From the NCBI GenBank assembly GCA_020627655.1, contig JAHDGM010000027.1, positions 1 through 34,045 of the forward strand: a DNA stretch of 34,045 nucleotides, given 5' to 3'. Under the pieces are notes generated by a model. The model was not told the DNA's origin. It ran no database searches and saw only the letters and a program-made list of their open reading frames with translations. A program made the position numbers and the translations under genes. Each line of letters begins with the position of its first letter. Positions within the stretch are counted from its first letter, which is position 1. Origin of the DNA: Hellea sp. GTDB lineage: Bacteria; Pseudomonadota; Alphaproteobacteria; Caulobacterales; Maricaulaceae. Of this stretch, positions 10,332 through 18,328 are shown piece by piece.

Positions 10332-11827
10332 TTATGACCATATCGACTGAGCATATCATGGGCTTCTTCAGGGCCGTCCTGTCCTGCCTGATAAAGTTCA
10401 AGGCGCTGTTCGGATTCGCCCCATGCCGCCAATATGCTATCCACCCATTTCCAGGCCGCTTCCACTTCATCACCGCGCATGAATAATGACAGATTTCCGC
10501 GAACAACATCCATCAAAAGCCGTTCATAGGCATCGGGGTAACGCACCGTGAAATTGTCAGCATATGTCAGGTTTAGCGGTACAGTTTTCAGACGCATACC
10601 ACCTGCCCCCGGCTCTTTAATTTCAAGCCATAACCGGACAGCTTCATCAGGCTGCAAGCGGATAACCAGACGGTTGGCATTTAAATGTGTATCGCCAAAT
10701 ACGGAATGCGGTACGGGCTTGAACTGGATGACAATATCGGATCGGCGTGTTGCCATGCGTTTACCTGTACGAAGGTAAATTGGCACACCCGCCCAGCGCC
10801 AATTATCAATATGCGCTTTAATAGCTACAAAAGTTTCTGTTTCAGAAAAGTCAACGCCCACATCGGTAAGATAGTCGGCCATGACCTCATCATTGACCTT
10901 GCCCCTGGCATATTGGCCGCGAACCGTATGGTTAGCCGCGTTTTCTGACGTGATAGGCCGTAATGCCCGTAAGACCTTCAACTTTTCCGTCCGCACATCA
11001 TCTGCATCTAACGAAGCCGGTGTTTCCATGGCGGTTAAGCAAAGGAGCTGTAAGAGATGATTTTGCACCATGTCCCGAAGCGCCCCTGCCCCGTCATAAT
11101 AAGCCCCGCGGCCTCCAACACCGATAGATTCGGCAGCCGTAATTTCAATATGGTCAATGGCGCGGTTCGACCAAAGAGGTTCCAAAAGGATATTCCCGAA
11201 ACGCAGAACTAAAAGATTTTGTACCGTCTCTTTACCCAGATAGTGATCAATACGGTAAATCCGGTTTTCGTCGAATACAGCACGGACGCCTTCATTAATG
11301 GATTTGGCGGAATCATAGTCGGTACCCAAAGGCTTCTCTAAAACAACTCTTGAATTTTTCGTGACCAGACCGGCAGCCTTTAATCCCTGACAAATACCGA
11401 CAAATAATTCCGGGGGAACAGCCAGATAAAACACCCGGATACGCTCTTTGTTTTTTGACAGAGCTTTGCCGAGAGACTTCCAGTCCGCATCTTTATCAGC
11501 GACATCCAGCGGGACATAATCAACCATTTGCTCGAAATCATCCCAACAAGAAGTGTCATAATCATCACCACTTGAAAATTCTTTATACGCCTTACTGATA
11601 ATTTTTCGGTACTCTATCCCTGAGCGGTCCGAGCGTGACGTCCCGACAATGCGGCTATTTTCGGGTATCTGCCCGTCACAAAAACGGTGATAAAGCGACG
11701 GGATCAATTTCCGGCGCGCTAAGTCCCCAGTTCCCCCGAAAACAACAAGATCAAATGCCTCAACAGGCACGAATGCAGATTGGGATTCACTGCTACCATC
11801 ATCGGGTTTGGATTGAGTTTCAGACAT
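10322..11827 (-). CDS. zwf: Glucose-6-phosphate 1-dehydrogenase
   Basis: Oxidises glucose-6-phosphate to 6-phosphogluconolactone with reduction of NADP (or NAD), opening the Entner-Doudoroff and oxidative pentose-phosphate routes. The nucleotide-binding loop is GGTGDLARRKL (31-41). EKPLG lies at 164-168, and the catalytic-site signature RIDHYLGKE is at 192-200. Length 501 aa is normal. The start is supported by GGAG five bases before the ATG. It is the first gene of zwf-pgl-edd, with a recognisable promoter and operator just upstream (see 11864-11893). The glucokinase gene often found in alphaproteobacterial clusters of this kind is not in the window. Confidence 0.97.
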   Translation of the reverse strand: MSETQSKPDDGSSESQSAFVPVEAFDLVVFGGTGDLARRKLIPSLYHRFCDGQIPENSRIVGTSRSDRSGIEYRKIISKAYKEFSSGDDYDTSCWDDFEQMVDYVPLDVADKDADWKSLGKALSKNKERIRVFYLAVPPELFVGICQGLKAAGLVTKNSRVVLEKPLGTDYDSAKSINEGVRAVFDENRIYRIDHYLGKETVQNLLVLRFGNILLEPLWSNRAIDHIEITAAESIGVGGRGAYYDGAGALRDMVQNHLLQLLCLTAMETPASLDADDVRTEKLKVLRALRPITSENAANHTVRGQYARGKVNDEVMADYLTDVGVDFSETETFVAIKAHIDNWRWAGVPIYLRTGKRMATRRSDIVIQFKPVPHSVFGDTHLNANRLVIRLQPDEAVRLWLEIKEPGAGGMRLKTVPLNLTYADNFTVRYPDAYERLLMDVVRGNLSLFMRGDEVEAAWKWVDSILAAWGESEQRLELYQAGQDGPEEAHDMLSRYGHKWV

Positions 11828-11841
11828 AGTCGCTCCGTTGT

Positions 11842-11856
11842 CTAAGGTAACCTTAG
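11842..11856. promoter_or_regulatory. 15-bp perfect palindrome at the predicted zwf transcription start
   Basis: CTAAGGT-A-ACCTTAG has perfect seven-base arms around one central base. It starts about seven bases beyond the predicted -10 box of zwf and lies before the GGAG ribosome site. It could be a second operator or a short 5' UTR hairpin that includes the first transcribed bases. It differs in sequence from the LacI-type palindrome upstream, so if it is an operator it probably serves a different protein. Confidence 0.45.
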
Positions 11857-11863
11857 CGGAGCT

Positions 11864-11893
11864 ATAATAAAATAGCTATGACAGCGCTGTCAA
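11864..11893 (-). promoter_or_regulatory. Predicted sigma-70 promoter of zwf-pgl-edd
   Basis: On the minus strand a perfect TTGACA (11888-11893) is followed after 18 bases by TATTAT (11864-11869), which matches the -10 consensus at five of six positions. Transcription would start near 11857, about 30 bases before the zwf ATG. The -35 box is embedded in the LacI-type palindrome at 11879-11892, so bound repressor would block RNA polymerase. The promoter starts immediately after the lacI stop codon. Confidence 0.7.
11879..11892. promoter_or_regulatory. LacI-family operator overlapping the zwf -35 box
   Basis: TGACAGCGCTGTCA is a perfect 14-bp palindrome with a central CG, the usual form of LacI-family operators. 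It covers five of six bases of the TTGACA -35 element. It sits between lacI (stop at 11895-11897) and zwf. A related core (AAGCGCTT) occurs in the lacI/eda spacer. Assignment to the adjacent LacI protein is inference from position and symmetry. Confidence 0.65.
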
Positions 11894-11894
11894 T

Positions 11895-12902
11895 TTATTC
11901 TTTTGGCGCCACACATGACTCACGCGCAACAAGTTCGTGATCTAAAACAAAAGCGCTAATGTTATGCTCTTCGCGCGCTTTTAAGAGAAGCTCAGCTGCT
12001 TTGAAGCCCATATCACGAACAGGCTGACGAATTGTTGTAAGCTGCGGCCAGACAGAGCTGGCCAGCGGCGTGTCGTCAAATCCACAGACTGAAATATCTT
12101 CAGGAACTGACAGGCCCAAGCGAGCGGCGATGGAGACGACGCCTGCGGCCATGTCGTCATTACTGGCAAAGATGGCCGTGGGCCGCTCTGCGCCCTCTAA
12201 AATCCTTCGTCCAGCCTCTGCCCCTGACCTGTATGTAAACTCACCCTCAACAACCCAATCCGGGTTGATTCTCAAGCCTGAACTGCGCATAGCCTCTCGA
12301 AATCCCTGATATCTTAAAGCGCTAGCACTGTGGCGCGGATGCCCTTTGATAAATCCGATATCCTTGTGACCAAGCCCGATAATATGATGGGTCATTTCTC
12401 GCGCCGCGCGCTCATCATCCATTTTGACGACAGGGATATCCCCGTGATGACTGGACGGCGCTATGGGTATGTAACTCACGTTACGGCGTGATAAAAGCTG
12501 AACCACTTCTGGGCGATCACAAAGAGGCGGCGCCAATATCACGCCATCTACACGCAAATGGCCCAGTAGGTTTTCAATATGGTCCATGAAATCAGGCTGA
12601 CTGACATCCAGCGGCTCTACGATCAAATGATAGCCATGTTCGCGGCAGGCTCTCGTTGCGCCCTTCTGGATATCAATCGTATATCCGGGCGATGGGATGT
12701 CATAAAGCATGGCGATCAAATAGGATTTAGAACTTGCGAGCCCTCGCGCGGCCAGATTAGGCGTGTAGTTCAGTTCTCGGGCTGCATCTTTGACTTTTTG
12801 TCTGGTCTTCTCCGAAACACTGTTTTCATTATTCATAACCCGTGAAACGGTTTTCATGGATACGCCAGCCCGGCGTGCAACGTCCGTAATCGTAATAGTC
12901 AT
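11895..12902 (-). CDS. LacI-family transcriptional regulator of the Entner-Doudoroff genes
   Basis: DNA-binding repressor with an N-terminal LacI helix-turn-helix (ITDVARRAGVSMKTVSRVMN, about 3-24) and hinge (LNYTPNLAARGLAS). A periplasmic-binding-protein-like effector domain (about 60-330) follows. Length 335 aa is normal. It lies directly upstream of zwf on the same strand and is divergent from eda, with symmetrical CG-centred sites in both spacers. The simplest reading is that it represses zwf-pgl-edd and eda, and perhaps itself, and is relieved by a sugar or pathway intermediate. The effector cannot be told from sequence. No clear Shine-Dalgarno precedes the ATG. Confidence 0.9.
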   Translation of the reverse strand: MTITITDVARRAGVSMKTVSRVMNNENSVSEKTRQKVKDAARELNYTPNLAARGLASSKSYLIAMLYDIPSPGYTIDIQKGATRACREHGYHLIVEPLDVSQPDFMDHIENLLGHLRVDGVILAPPLCDRPEVVQLLSRRNVSYIPIAPSSHHGDIPVVKMDDERAAREMTHHIIGLGHKDIGFIKGHPRHSASALRYQGFREAMRSSGLRINPDWVVEGEFTYRSGAEAGRRILEGAERPTAIFASNDDMAAGVVSIAARLGLSVPEDISVCGFDDTPLASSVWPQLTTIRQPVRDMGFKAAELLLKAREEHNISAFVLDHELVARESCVAPKE

Positions 12903-12935
12903 AGCAGGTGTCTACGAATTAGACCGAGAATGCGC

Positions 12936-12943
12936 AAGCGCTT
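12936..12943. promoter_or_regulatory. Putative LacI-type operator in the lacI/eda divergent spacer
   Basis: AAGCGCTT is an eight-base perfect palindrome with a central CG inside GCAAGCGCTTCC. It shares AGCGCT with the longer palindrome at zwf. It lies 33 bases from both the lacI and the eda start codons, where it could control both. The match is short, so the call rests mainly on the shared core and position. Confidence 0.45.
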
Positions 12944-12975
12944 CCCTTTTTAAAAAACTCGTCTATAGAGCGCCC

Positions 12976-13596
12976 ATGAAAAAGATTCTCTCCCAACTAT
13001 CCGATGTTCAAGTCGTCCCGGTAATCACTATCCATGACACAAATGACGCCCTTCCCATGGCAGAAGCCTTGCTCAAAGGCGGCTGTAATGTAGTTGAAAT
13101 TACCTTGCGGTCAGACGCTGCCATCCCAGCTATCAAGACCATCATCAAAAACATGCCGGATATGGTCGTTGGAGTTGGCACGGTTATTACGACGGATCAG
13201 ATTGACCAATGCGCGGATATAGGTGCTGACTTCATTGTAACGCCGGGCACATCAGCACGTCTTGCGGAACATCTAGTCAAAAGCGCTATACCTGCAATTC
13301 CGGGTATCAGCACAGCTGGCGAAGCCGTTACGCTTTTGGAATATGGCTTTGAGGTTCAGAAATTCTTCCCGGCTGAAGCTAATGGCGGCATTCCGGCACT
13401 CAAAGCGCTTTCGGGGCCACTGCCGCAAATTACCTTTATGCCAACAGGCGGGATAAAAGCGGACATGGTTAGAGATTATTTAGACATTCCAAGCGTCGTA
13501 GCGGTCGGAGGTTCCTGGGTAGTGGATAAAAAGAGTCTGGCCACACAGAACTGGGCGCAGATCACCCTTAATGCACAAAAAGCAAAGTCTCTGTAG
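12976..13596 (+). CDS. eda: 2-keto-3-deoxy-6-phosphogluconate (KDPG) aldolase
   Basis: Splits KDPG into pyruvate and glyceraldehyde-3-phosphate, closing the Entner-Doudoroff pathway opened by Zwf, Pgl and Edd. It is a class I aldolase TIM barrel. Visible residues are E41 and R45 in VEITLRS, the GVGTV loop, and the Schiff-base lysine K129 in KFFPAEANGG; MPTGGI lines the phosphate site. The start is set at 12976 because the family begins here. The open frame extends upstream only into the lacI gene on the other strand. The resulting 206 aa is the family length. A TATAGA lies 6-11 bases before the ATG and could be a -10 box for a nearly leaderless message. It is divergent from lacI. Confidence 0.95.
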   Translation: MKKILSQLSDVQVVPVITIHDTNDALPMAEALLKGGCNVVEITLRSDAAIPAIKTIIKNMPDMVVGVGTVITTDQIDQCADIGADFIVTPGTSARLAEHLVKSAIPAIPGISTAGEAVTLLEYGFEVQKFFPAEANGGIPALKALSGPLPQITFMPTGGIKADMVRDYLDIPSVVAVGGSWVVDKKSLATQNWAQITLNAQKAKSL

Positions 13597-13598
13597 GA

Positions 13599-13673
13599 CT
13601 AACCGCCCAGTAAAAATGTAATAAAGAAAATCACTATCGCAATGAGGATTTCTTTAAAGTCATTAATAGTCAT
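13599..13673 (-). CDS. 24-aa single-pass membrane peptide ORF, unrecognised
   Basis: ATG at 13673 is preceded by GAGAG at a seven-base spacing. The frame encodes 24 residues: a short polar start (MTINDFKE), one strongly hydrophobic stretch (ILIAIVIFFITFLL) and GG before TAG. This is the shape of a small inner-membrane protein. It converges on eda with 2 bases between the stop codons and lies downstream of the nitroreductase on the same strand. I do not recognise a family. The clean Shine-Dalgarno, and the fact that the ORF exactly fills the gap, support it being real, but an ORF of this length can occur by chance. Confidence 0.5.
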   Translation of the reverse strand: MTINDFKEILIAIVIFFITFLLGG

Positions 13674-13705
13674 CTGTTCACTCTCAATCTAAACGGGACT
13701 ATAAA

Positions 13706-13736
13706 GCTTTTTGTCGGAATCAAAAGCCCCTTTTTT
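13706..13736 (+). terminator. Possible weak intrinsic terminator downstream of eda
   Basis: GCTTTTTG and CAAAAGC can pair around a seven-base loop (one bulge) and are followed by CCC and six T residues. The stem is AT-rich and about 110 bases beyond the eda stop, so termination efficiency is doubtful. It would also lie in the leader of the 24-aa ORF on the other strand. Confidence 0.3.
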
Positions 13737-13752
13737 GTGAAGTTTTCGCAAA

Positions 13753-14442
13753 CTAGCTATAAAAATGAACTAATTCGTTAAGTTCAGCCCGGTCAGCCCA
13801 TAAGTCATTGACCTTAGCATCCGGATTTCCATAGCCCAGAGACATGCCCACGAGCACTTCCTCATCACCGGGGAAATCCAAGTGTTCTCTGGCCGTATCC
13901 GGCCATATACGCCACCAGCCCTGAGGAGCTGTATGCAGCCCTGCCTCACGCGCCAACAGCATCAGGCTTTGAACATAAATGCCGATATCCAGATGTTGCG
14001 GCATACCCAGTTTTTTATTGCCCGTAATTATAATTCCAACAGGCGCCCCGAAAAATCGGACATTATTCGCGAGCCATCGCATCCTTGCAGGCTTATCCTC
14101 TCTTGGAATACCGACAAGGCCATACATGTCTTCACCAAGTTTGTAGCGCCAGGATCGCTGCGGTTCCCAAAGCGGACTTGGATAAGCCGGATGGGTTTCC
14201 TTTTCCATTTGCCCCTTCATCATTTTAGCCAGAGCATCATTGCGAAATTTGTCCAGCGCCTCGCCTGTCATCACATGGATGCGCCAAGGCTGCAGATTAC
14301 CTCCGGAAGCCGTCCGCCGGGCAGTCTCAAAAATACCCTTAAGTACATCATCAGGCACGGGCTTATCCAGAAAATCTCTGACTGTAATACGAGTCATGAG
14401 AGCATCTGTAACGGATGATGATTTATCTGTGTTCAGGGGCAT
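13753..14442 (-). CDS. Nitroreductase-family FMN oxidoreductase
   Basis: Flavin oxidoreductase of the nitroreductase superfamily, expected to use FMN and NAD(P)H to reduce nitroaromatics, quinones or similar compounds; the physiological substrate is unknown. Visible family features are the N-terminal FMN-phosphate segment MTRITVRDF (about 16-24), ASGGNLQPWRIHVMTG, LDIGIYVQSLMLLAREAGL in the core helix, and the C-terminal GMSLGYGNPDAKVN that contacts FMN. Length 229 aa is typical. Met16 is a possible alternative start, because the upstream residues are low-complexity and no strong Shine-Dalgarno is seen. It is probably its own unit. Confidence 0.9.
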   Translation of the reverse strand: MPLNTDKSSSVTDALMTRITVRDFLDKPVPDDVLKGIFETARRTASGGNLQPWRIHVMTGEALDKFRNDALAKMMKGQMEKETHPAYPSPLWEPQRSWRYKLGEDMYGLVGIPREDKPARMRWLANNVRFFGAPVGIIITGNKKLGMPQHLDIGIYVQSLMLLAREAGLHTAPQGWWRIWPDTAREHLDFPGDEEVLVGMSLGYGNPDAKVNDLWADRAELNELVHFYS

Positions 14443-14448
14443 AGCTTA

Positions 14449-14477
14449 AGCCTTATTCAATTCATTAAACAGGCTTA
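14449..14477. repeat. Inverted repeat upstream of the nitroreductase gene
   Basis: TAAGCCT (14449-14455) and AGGCTTA (14471-14477) form perfect seven-base arms 15 bases apart. They lie in the 68-base gap between the nitroreductase start and the 56-aa ORF stop. The repeat could be a regulator site for the nitroreductase or a weak terminator of the upstream gat operon. No T-run follows on the minus strand. Confidence 0.3.
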
Positions 14478-14510
14478 CACAATATCACCTGGTTCAAATC
14501 AAGAGGGGAG

Positions 14511-14681
14511 CTATTTTTTAAATAGCTTTTTAATGGCTATAACCAGTATATAATCAGCAATAGCCACAAGTAACCCAGCGCCTATAGCCATACCAGGCTT
14601 GGCTGTTTTCTGCCAAACCAGAAACGCAACACCCGTCCCAATAATAAGAGCCCCGAATGCCGGGCCTTCCTGTAGTTTCAC
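14511..14681 (-). CDS. 56-aa two-helix membrane protein with GTG start, coupled to the upstream small gene
   Basis: A GTG at 14681 overlaps the TGA of the 70-aa gene in the sequence GTGA, a standard translational-coupling arrangement. The frame gives 56 residues: KLQEGPAF, a hydrophobic segment (GALIIGTGVAFLVW), QKTAKPGM, a second hydrophobic segment (AIGAGLLVAIADYILVIAI) and a basic tail (KKLFKK). Two membrane passes with a positively charged C-terminus are predicted. No family is recognised. The hydrophobic pattern and the overlap support a real gene. Confidence 0.65.
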   Translation of the reverse strand: MKLQEGPAFGALIIGTGVAFLVWQKTAKPGMAIGAGLLVAIADYILVIAIKKLFKK

Positions 14682-14890
14682 GACTTATTTTCCAGGCGAT
14701 CTGCCATAAATTTAAACAGGAAAAAGTCCGGTACTGCCATAAAGGCCACAATGCCAGCTATGATATGCCCCATGTCTTGCCTGGGAAGTTTCCAGTAAAT
14801 AACCGCTGCGATCAGCAACATAACCGCGGGGCTTACGACCTGCAGTTTTCGGTACAGGGCAATCTGCTGCTCTTTGGTTTGAGTTTCCAT
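14678..14890 (-). CDS. 70-aa two-helix membrane protein, unrecognised
   Basis: The start is set at 14890 (METQTKEQQ), because AGGAGG lies five bases upstream. An in-frame ATG at 14905 would place this ribosome site inside the coding sequence. The protein has a polar N-terminus (to about residue 17), then a hydrophobic segment VVSPAVMLLIAAVIYW, a short KLPRQDMG loop, a second segment HIIAGIVAFMAVPDFFLF, and a charged tail ADRLENKS. It follows gatB by 54 bases on the same strand and overlaps the next small membrane gene by four bases, so the two may act together. I do not recognise a family. Confidence 0.75.
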   Translation of the reverse strand: METQTKEQQIALYRKLQVVSPAVMLLIAAVIYWKLPRQDMGHIIAGIVAFMAVPDFFLFKFMADRLENKS

Positions 14891-14944
14891 ATTATCCTCC
14901 TGCAAACTTAAATGTCCGCCAGAGATGTAAATATCGTCCTAACG

Positions 14945-16423
14945 CTAGAGCCCCAGCTTTGCCCGCAGGATTTGGTTTACAGCTTGCGGATTGGCCTTCC
15001 CGCCGCTGGCCTTCATGACCTGACCAACAAAGAACCCAAGCAATTTCGGATTTTGCTTGGCCTTTTCGACCTGTGCCGGATTAGCATCAAGGGCCTCTTG
15101 CACCATAGCTTCGATAGCGCCTGTGTCGGTGACTTGCTTCAGACCTTCACGTTCGATGATTTCATCAGCGCTGCCGCCACCTTCGAACATTTTTTCAAAG
15201 ACAGTTTTAGCGATTTTCCCGGAAATCGTGTTATCGGCAATACGGTCTAAAAGCCCGCCGAGGTTCTCAGCGGATACAGGGCTGTCAGCCAAATCAATCC
15301 CGGCTTTATTCAGCGCGCCGAACAACTCGCCCATAACCCAATTGGCCGCAATTTTACCATCACGTCCTTTGGCCGTGGTTTCATAATAATCACCCGTCAC
15401 CTTATCAGCGGTCAAAACACCGGCATCATAAGCCGGGATACCAAATTCTTCCACAAATCGCGCCTTACGTGCATCTGGAAGTTCCGGCAGAGTAGCCTTG
15501 ATATTATCAACAAAGCTTTGCTCAAGCTGAAGCGGTAAAAGGTCAGGATCCGGGAAATAACGGTAATCATGAGCATCCTCTTTGGAGCGCATAGATCTGG
15601 TCTCATTTTTAACACTGTCATAGAGACGGGTTTCCTGATCAATCGTGCCGCCAGCCTCGATAATTTCGATCTGGCGGCGTGCTTCGTGATTAATGGCCTG
15701 ACGAATAAAGCGCAGCGAATTGACATTTTTAATCTCGCAGCGCGTTCCAAGCTCACCGCCCGGCCTGCGTACGGATACATTCACATCAGCGCGCAGATTA
15801 CCCTTTTCCATATCACCGTCACAGGTGCCAAGCGCGCGGACAATCCCGCGAAGCTTGTCCACATAGGCTGATGCCTCTTCGGGGCTGCGCATATCCGGTT
15901 TGGAAACAATTTCCATGAGCGCAACGCCCGAACGGTTAAGGTCCACGTAAGTTTCATCGTCCGACAAATCATGCACGGATTTTCCAGCATCCTGTTCCAG
16001 ATGCAGCCGCTCAATCCCGACCTTAACAGCATCACCATCTTCGGGATGAATTTCAATTTCTCCCTCACCCACAATCGGATGCTCGAACTGTGAAATCTGA
16101 TAGCCTTGCGGTAGGTCAACATAGAAATAATTCTTGCGGTCAAATCGCGAGAACAAGTTGATTTGAGCGTTAAGCCCAAGCCCTGTTCTTACAGCCTGCT
16201 CGACGCAAAACTCATTGATTACGGGCAGCATGCCCGGCATTCCCGCATCAACAAGTGACACTTGCGTATTAGGCTCCGCGCCATATTCCGTCGCAGCCCC
16301 TGAAAACAATTTGGCATTTGAAGAAACCTGAGCATGAACTTCCAGTCCGATGATTAATTCCCAATCCCCGGTCTCGCCCTTCATCCAGTCTTTTTCGTCG
16401 GCAACGCGCTCAGCAGTAAACAT
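14945..16423 (-). CDS. gatB: Aspartyl/glutamyl-tRNA amidotransferase subunit B
   Basis: Subunit of GatCAB, which amidates misacylated Glu-tRNA(Gln) and Asp-tRNA(Asn). GatB binds the tRNA and activates the carboxyl group with ATP. The family hallmark IGLEVHAQ occurs near the N-terminus, followed by LPQGYQISQ and the [21 protein letters not shown] core. The C-terminal YqeY-like tail domain ends [17 protein letters not shown]. The start chosen at 16423 lies 2 bases after the gatA stop with a GGTGGG upstream. An ATG at 16438, which would overlap gatA by 13 bases, is also possible. Length about 492 aa is normal. It is last in gatC-gatA-gatB. Confidence 0.96.
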   Translation of the reverse strand: MFTAERVADEKDWMKGETGDWELIIGLEVHAQVSSNAKLFSGAATEYGAEPNTQVSLVDAGMPGMLPVINEFCVEQAVRTGLGLNAQINLFSRFDRKNYFYVDLPQGYQISQFEHPIVGEGEIEIHPEDGDAVKVGIERLHLEQDAGKSVHDLSDDETYVDLNRSGVALMEIVSKPDMRSPEEASAYVDKLRGIVRALGTCDGDMEKGNLRADVNVSVRRPGGELGTRCEIKNVNSLRFIRQAINHEARRQIEIIEAGGTIDQETRLYDSVKNETRSMRSKEDAHDYRYFPDPDLLPLQLEQSFVDNIKATLPELPDARKARFVEEFGIPAYDAGVLTADKVTGDYYETTAKGRDGKIAANWVMGELFGALNKAGIDLADSPVSAENLGGLLDRIADNTISGKIAKTVFEKMFEGGGSADEIIEREGLKQVTDTGAIEAMVQEALDANPAQVEKAKQNPKLLGFFVGQVMKASGGKANPQAVNQILRAKLGL

Positions 16424-16425
16424 AT

Positions 16426-17892
16426 CTATACCCACCATTTCTTAGGTTTAGCCGTAAAATTGGCCGCTTTTTCCAAAGCGCCAGCCGCAGCAAATACTGT
16501 ATCTTCGTCAAGCGCCTTACCGATAATTTGAAGGCCCAGCGGCAGACCGTCTTGATCAAGTGCTGCGGGCACAGATATTCCTGGAAGACCCGCAAGATTG
16601 GCAGTCACCGTGAAAATGTCATTCAAATACATAGTGATCGGGTCGTTCAGTTTACGACCGATAGCAAATGGCGCGCTTGGACATGTGGGCGTTAACAGCG
16701 CGTCACAGTTTTCCCATGCATTTTTGAAATCCTCGGAAATCCGGGTACGAACCTTCTGGGCGCGTAGATAATAAGCATCATAATAACCGGCTGACAGAAC
16801 GTAAGTTCCGATCATGATCCGGCGCTGCACTTCAGGGCCAAAGCCCGCTGCGCGAGTTCTCTCATAAGTATCGTTTAGATTTTCACCATCAACGCGGGCA
16901 CCATAGCGCATGCCGTCATAGCGCGCGAGATTAGACGACGCTTCAGCCGGAGCGACAATATAGTAAGCCGGAAGGGCGTATTTTGTATGCGGCAGTGACA
17001 CAGGCACGATCTCAGCACCGGCGTCTTTCATCCATTCAATACCCTGATCCCAAAGCGATTGAATTTCCGTCGGCATGCCGTCCACAGTATATTCTTTTGG
17101 GATGCCAATGCGCAGGCCTTTGATGGATTTGCCGCAGGAATTAACCCAGTCGCCATTATCAACATTTAGGGATGTGGAATCTTTTGGATCATATCCCGCC
17201 ATAGAGTCGAGTAGGATCGCGCTGTCCTTAACAGTCTTGGCAATCGGGCCTGCTTGATCAAGAGAGCTAGCAAAAGCAACAATACCCCATCGGGAACAAC
17301 GCCCATAAGTAGGCTTTATGCCGACTGTACCCGTAAAAGATGCTGGCTGGCGGATAGAGCCGCCCGTATCGGTCGCTGTTGCGCCCAAGCAAATATCCGC
17401 CGCTACAGCCGCAGCCGAGCCGCCCGATGATCCACCTGGCACAAGTTCTTCACCGTTCTTCCATGGATTGACCACATTACCATAGCTGGACGTTTCATTG
17501 GACGACCCCATGGCAAATTCATCAAGATTGAGCTTACCCAGCATGACCATGCCGTCAGCTTTCATATTGGCGGAAACCGTACTTTCATAAGGCGGCTTAA
17601 AATCGCCAAGGATTTGCGACGCCGCCGTTGTTTTGACGCCTTCAGTACAAAACAGATCTTTGACGCCTAAAGGCGCACCTTCCAGCTTACCAACTTCGCC
17701 CTTAGCGCGGCGCGCATCAGAGGCCTTAGCCATATCCATGGCCTGTTCAAACGTTGTGGTGATAAAAGCATTTAGATCAGCAGCTTCCATACAGGCATCG
17801 ATATGGGCGCGCGTGATTTCTTCAGACGAGAAATCACCTGACGCCATGCCGGTAAGTGCACTTTCAAGGGTGAGGTTTGTTAAATCAGACAT
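16426..17892 (-). CDS. gatA: Aspartyl/glutamyl-tRNA amidotransferase subunit A
   Basis: Glutaminase subunit of GatCAB, an amidase-signature enzyme that releases ammonia for GatB. The Ser-cisSer-Lys triad is visible as the Lys in [17 protein letters not shown], and the nucleophile region [13 protein letters not shown]. The C-terminus, [19 protein letters not shown], is typical. Length 488 aa is normal. A GGAG lies about seven bases before the ATG. It follows gatC by 3 bases. It is related at superfamily level to the amidase at 23324-24952, but the cytoplasmic form and operon position identify it as gatA. Confidence 0.97.
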   Translation of the reverse strand: MSDLTNLTLESALTGMASGDFSSEEITRAHIDACMEAADLNAFITTTFEQAMDMAKASDARRAKGEVGKLEGAPLGVKDLFCTEGVKTTAASQILGDFKPPYESTVSANMKADGMVMLGKLNLDEFAMGSSNETSSYGNVVNPWKNGEELVPGGSSGGSAAAVAADICLGATATDTGGSIRQPASFTGTVGIKPTYGRCSRWGIVAFASSLDQAGPIAKTVKDSAILLDSMAGYDPKDSTSLNVDNGDWVNSCGKSIKGLRIGIPKEYTVDGMPTEIQSLWDQGIEWMKDAGAEIVPVSLPHTKYALPAYYIVAPAEASSNLARYDGMRYGARVDGENLNDTYERTRAAGFGPEVQRRIMIGTYVLSAGYYDAYYLRAQKVRTRISEDFKNAWENCDALLTPTCPSAPFAIGRKLNDPITMYLNDIFTVTANLAGLPGISVPAALDQDGLPLGLQIIGKALDEDTVFAAAGALEKAANFTAKPKKWWV

Positions 17893-17895
17893 GAC

Positions 17896-18198
17896 CTACT
17901 CCACCGACCTTGGGACAACATAAAACCCGCTATCGGATTTAGGCGCATTGGCCAGAACTGCGTCGCGTTTACCGCCGTCTGTAATCTGGTCGGCCCGTAA
18001 GGGCGCGCTGACATCTACCGCCGACGTCATGGGCTCAACACCGTCAACATCCACTTCGTTCAGCTGCTCAATCCATCCCAGAATTCCATTAAGTTCATCG
18101 GCAAGAGGCACCAACCGGCCCTCCGCCACATGCAGGCGCGACAGCCTGGCAATCTTTCGAACAGTTTCGGCGTTAACGCCGTTTTCCGGTGCACTCAC
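17896..18198 (-). CDS. gatC: Aspartyl/glutamyl-tRNA amidotransferase subunit C
   Basis: Small belt subunit that wraps around GatA and GatB and stabilises the complex. The family pattern AETVRKIARLSRL near the start and the C-terminal FYVVPRSVE are present. The start is set at GTG 18198, because GGAG lies six bases upstream, giving a 100-aa protein starting SAPENGV. An ATG at 18216, adding six residues, has no ribosome site in front of it. It is first gene of gatCAB and divergent from the acyltransferase-like gene. Confidence 0.93.
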   Translation of the reverse strand: MSAPENGVNAETVRKIARLSRLHVAEGRLVPLADELNGILGWIEQLNEVDVDGVEPMTSAVDVSAPLRADQITDGGKRDAVLANAPKSDSGFYVVPRSVE

Positions 18199-18328
18199 GG
18201 GAGTCTCCAATTTCATTGAAATTCAGGCCGCGCAATTAGCAGGGCGAGCCGTCCGGGGCAAGTCTTGGATTGCGATTGGCCCGCAATTTAGTTATGCCGC
18301 ACATAAATGTGACTGGAGACAGGCTAAA

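Noticed and set aside
12790-12975. Upstream extension of the eda frame into lacI.
   Set aside because: It is antisense to the lacI coding sequence, and the aldolase has its normal length when started at 12976.
17948-18328. Upstream extension of the acyltransferase frame over gatC.
   Set aside because: This part is antisense to gatC and does not resemble the acyltransferase family; the homologous protein starts at ATG 18329.
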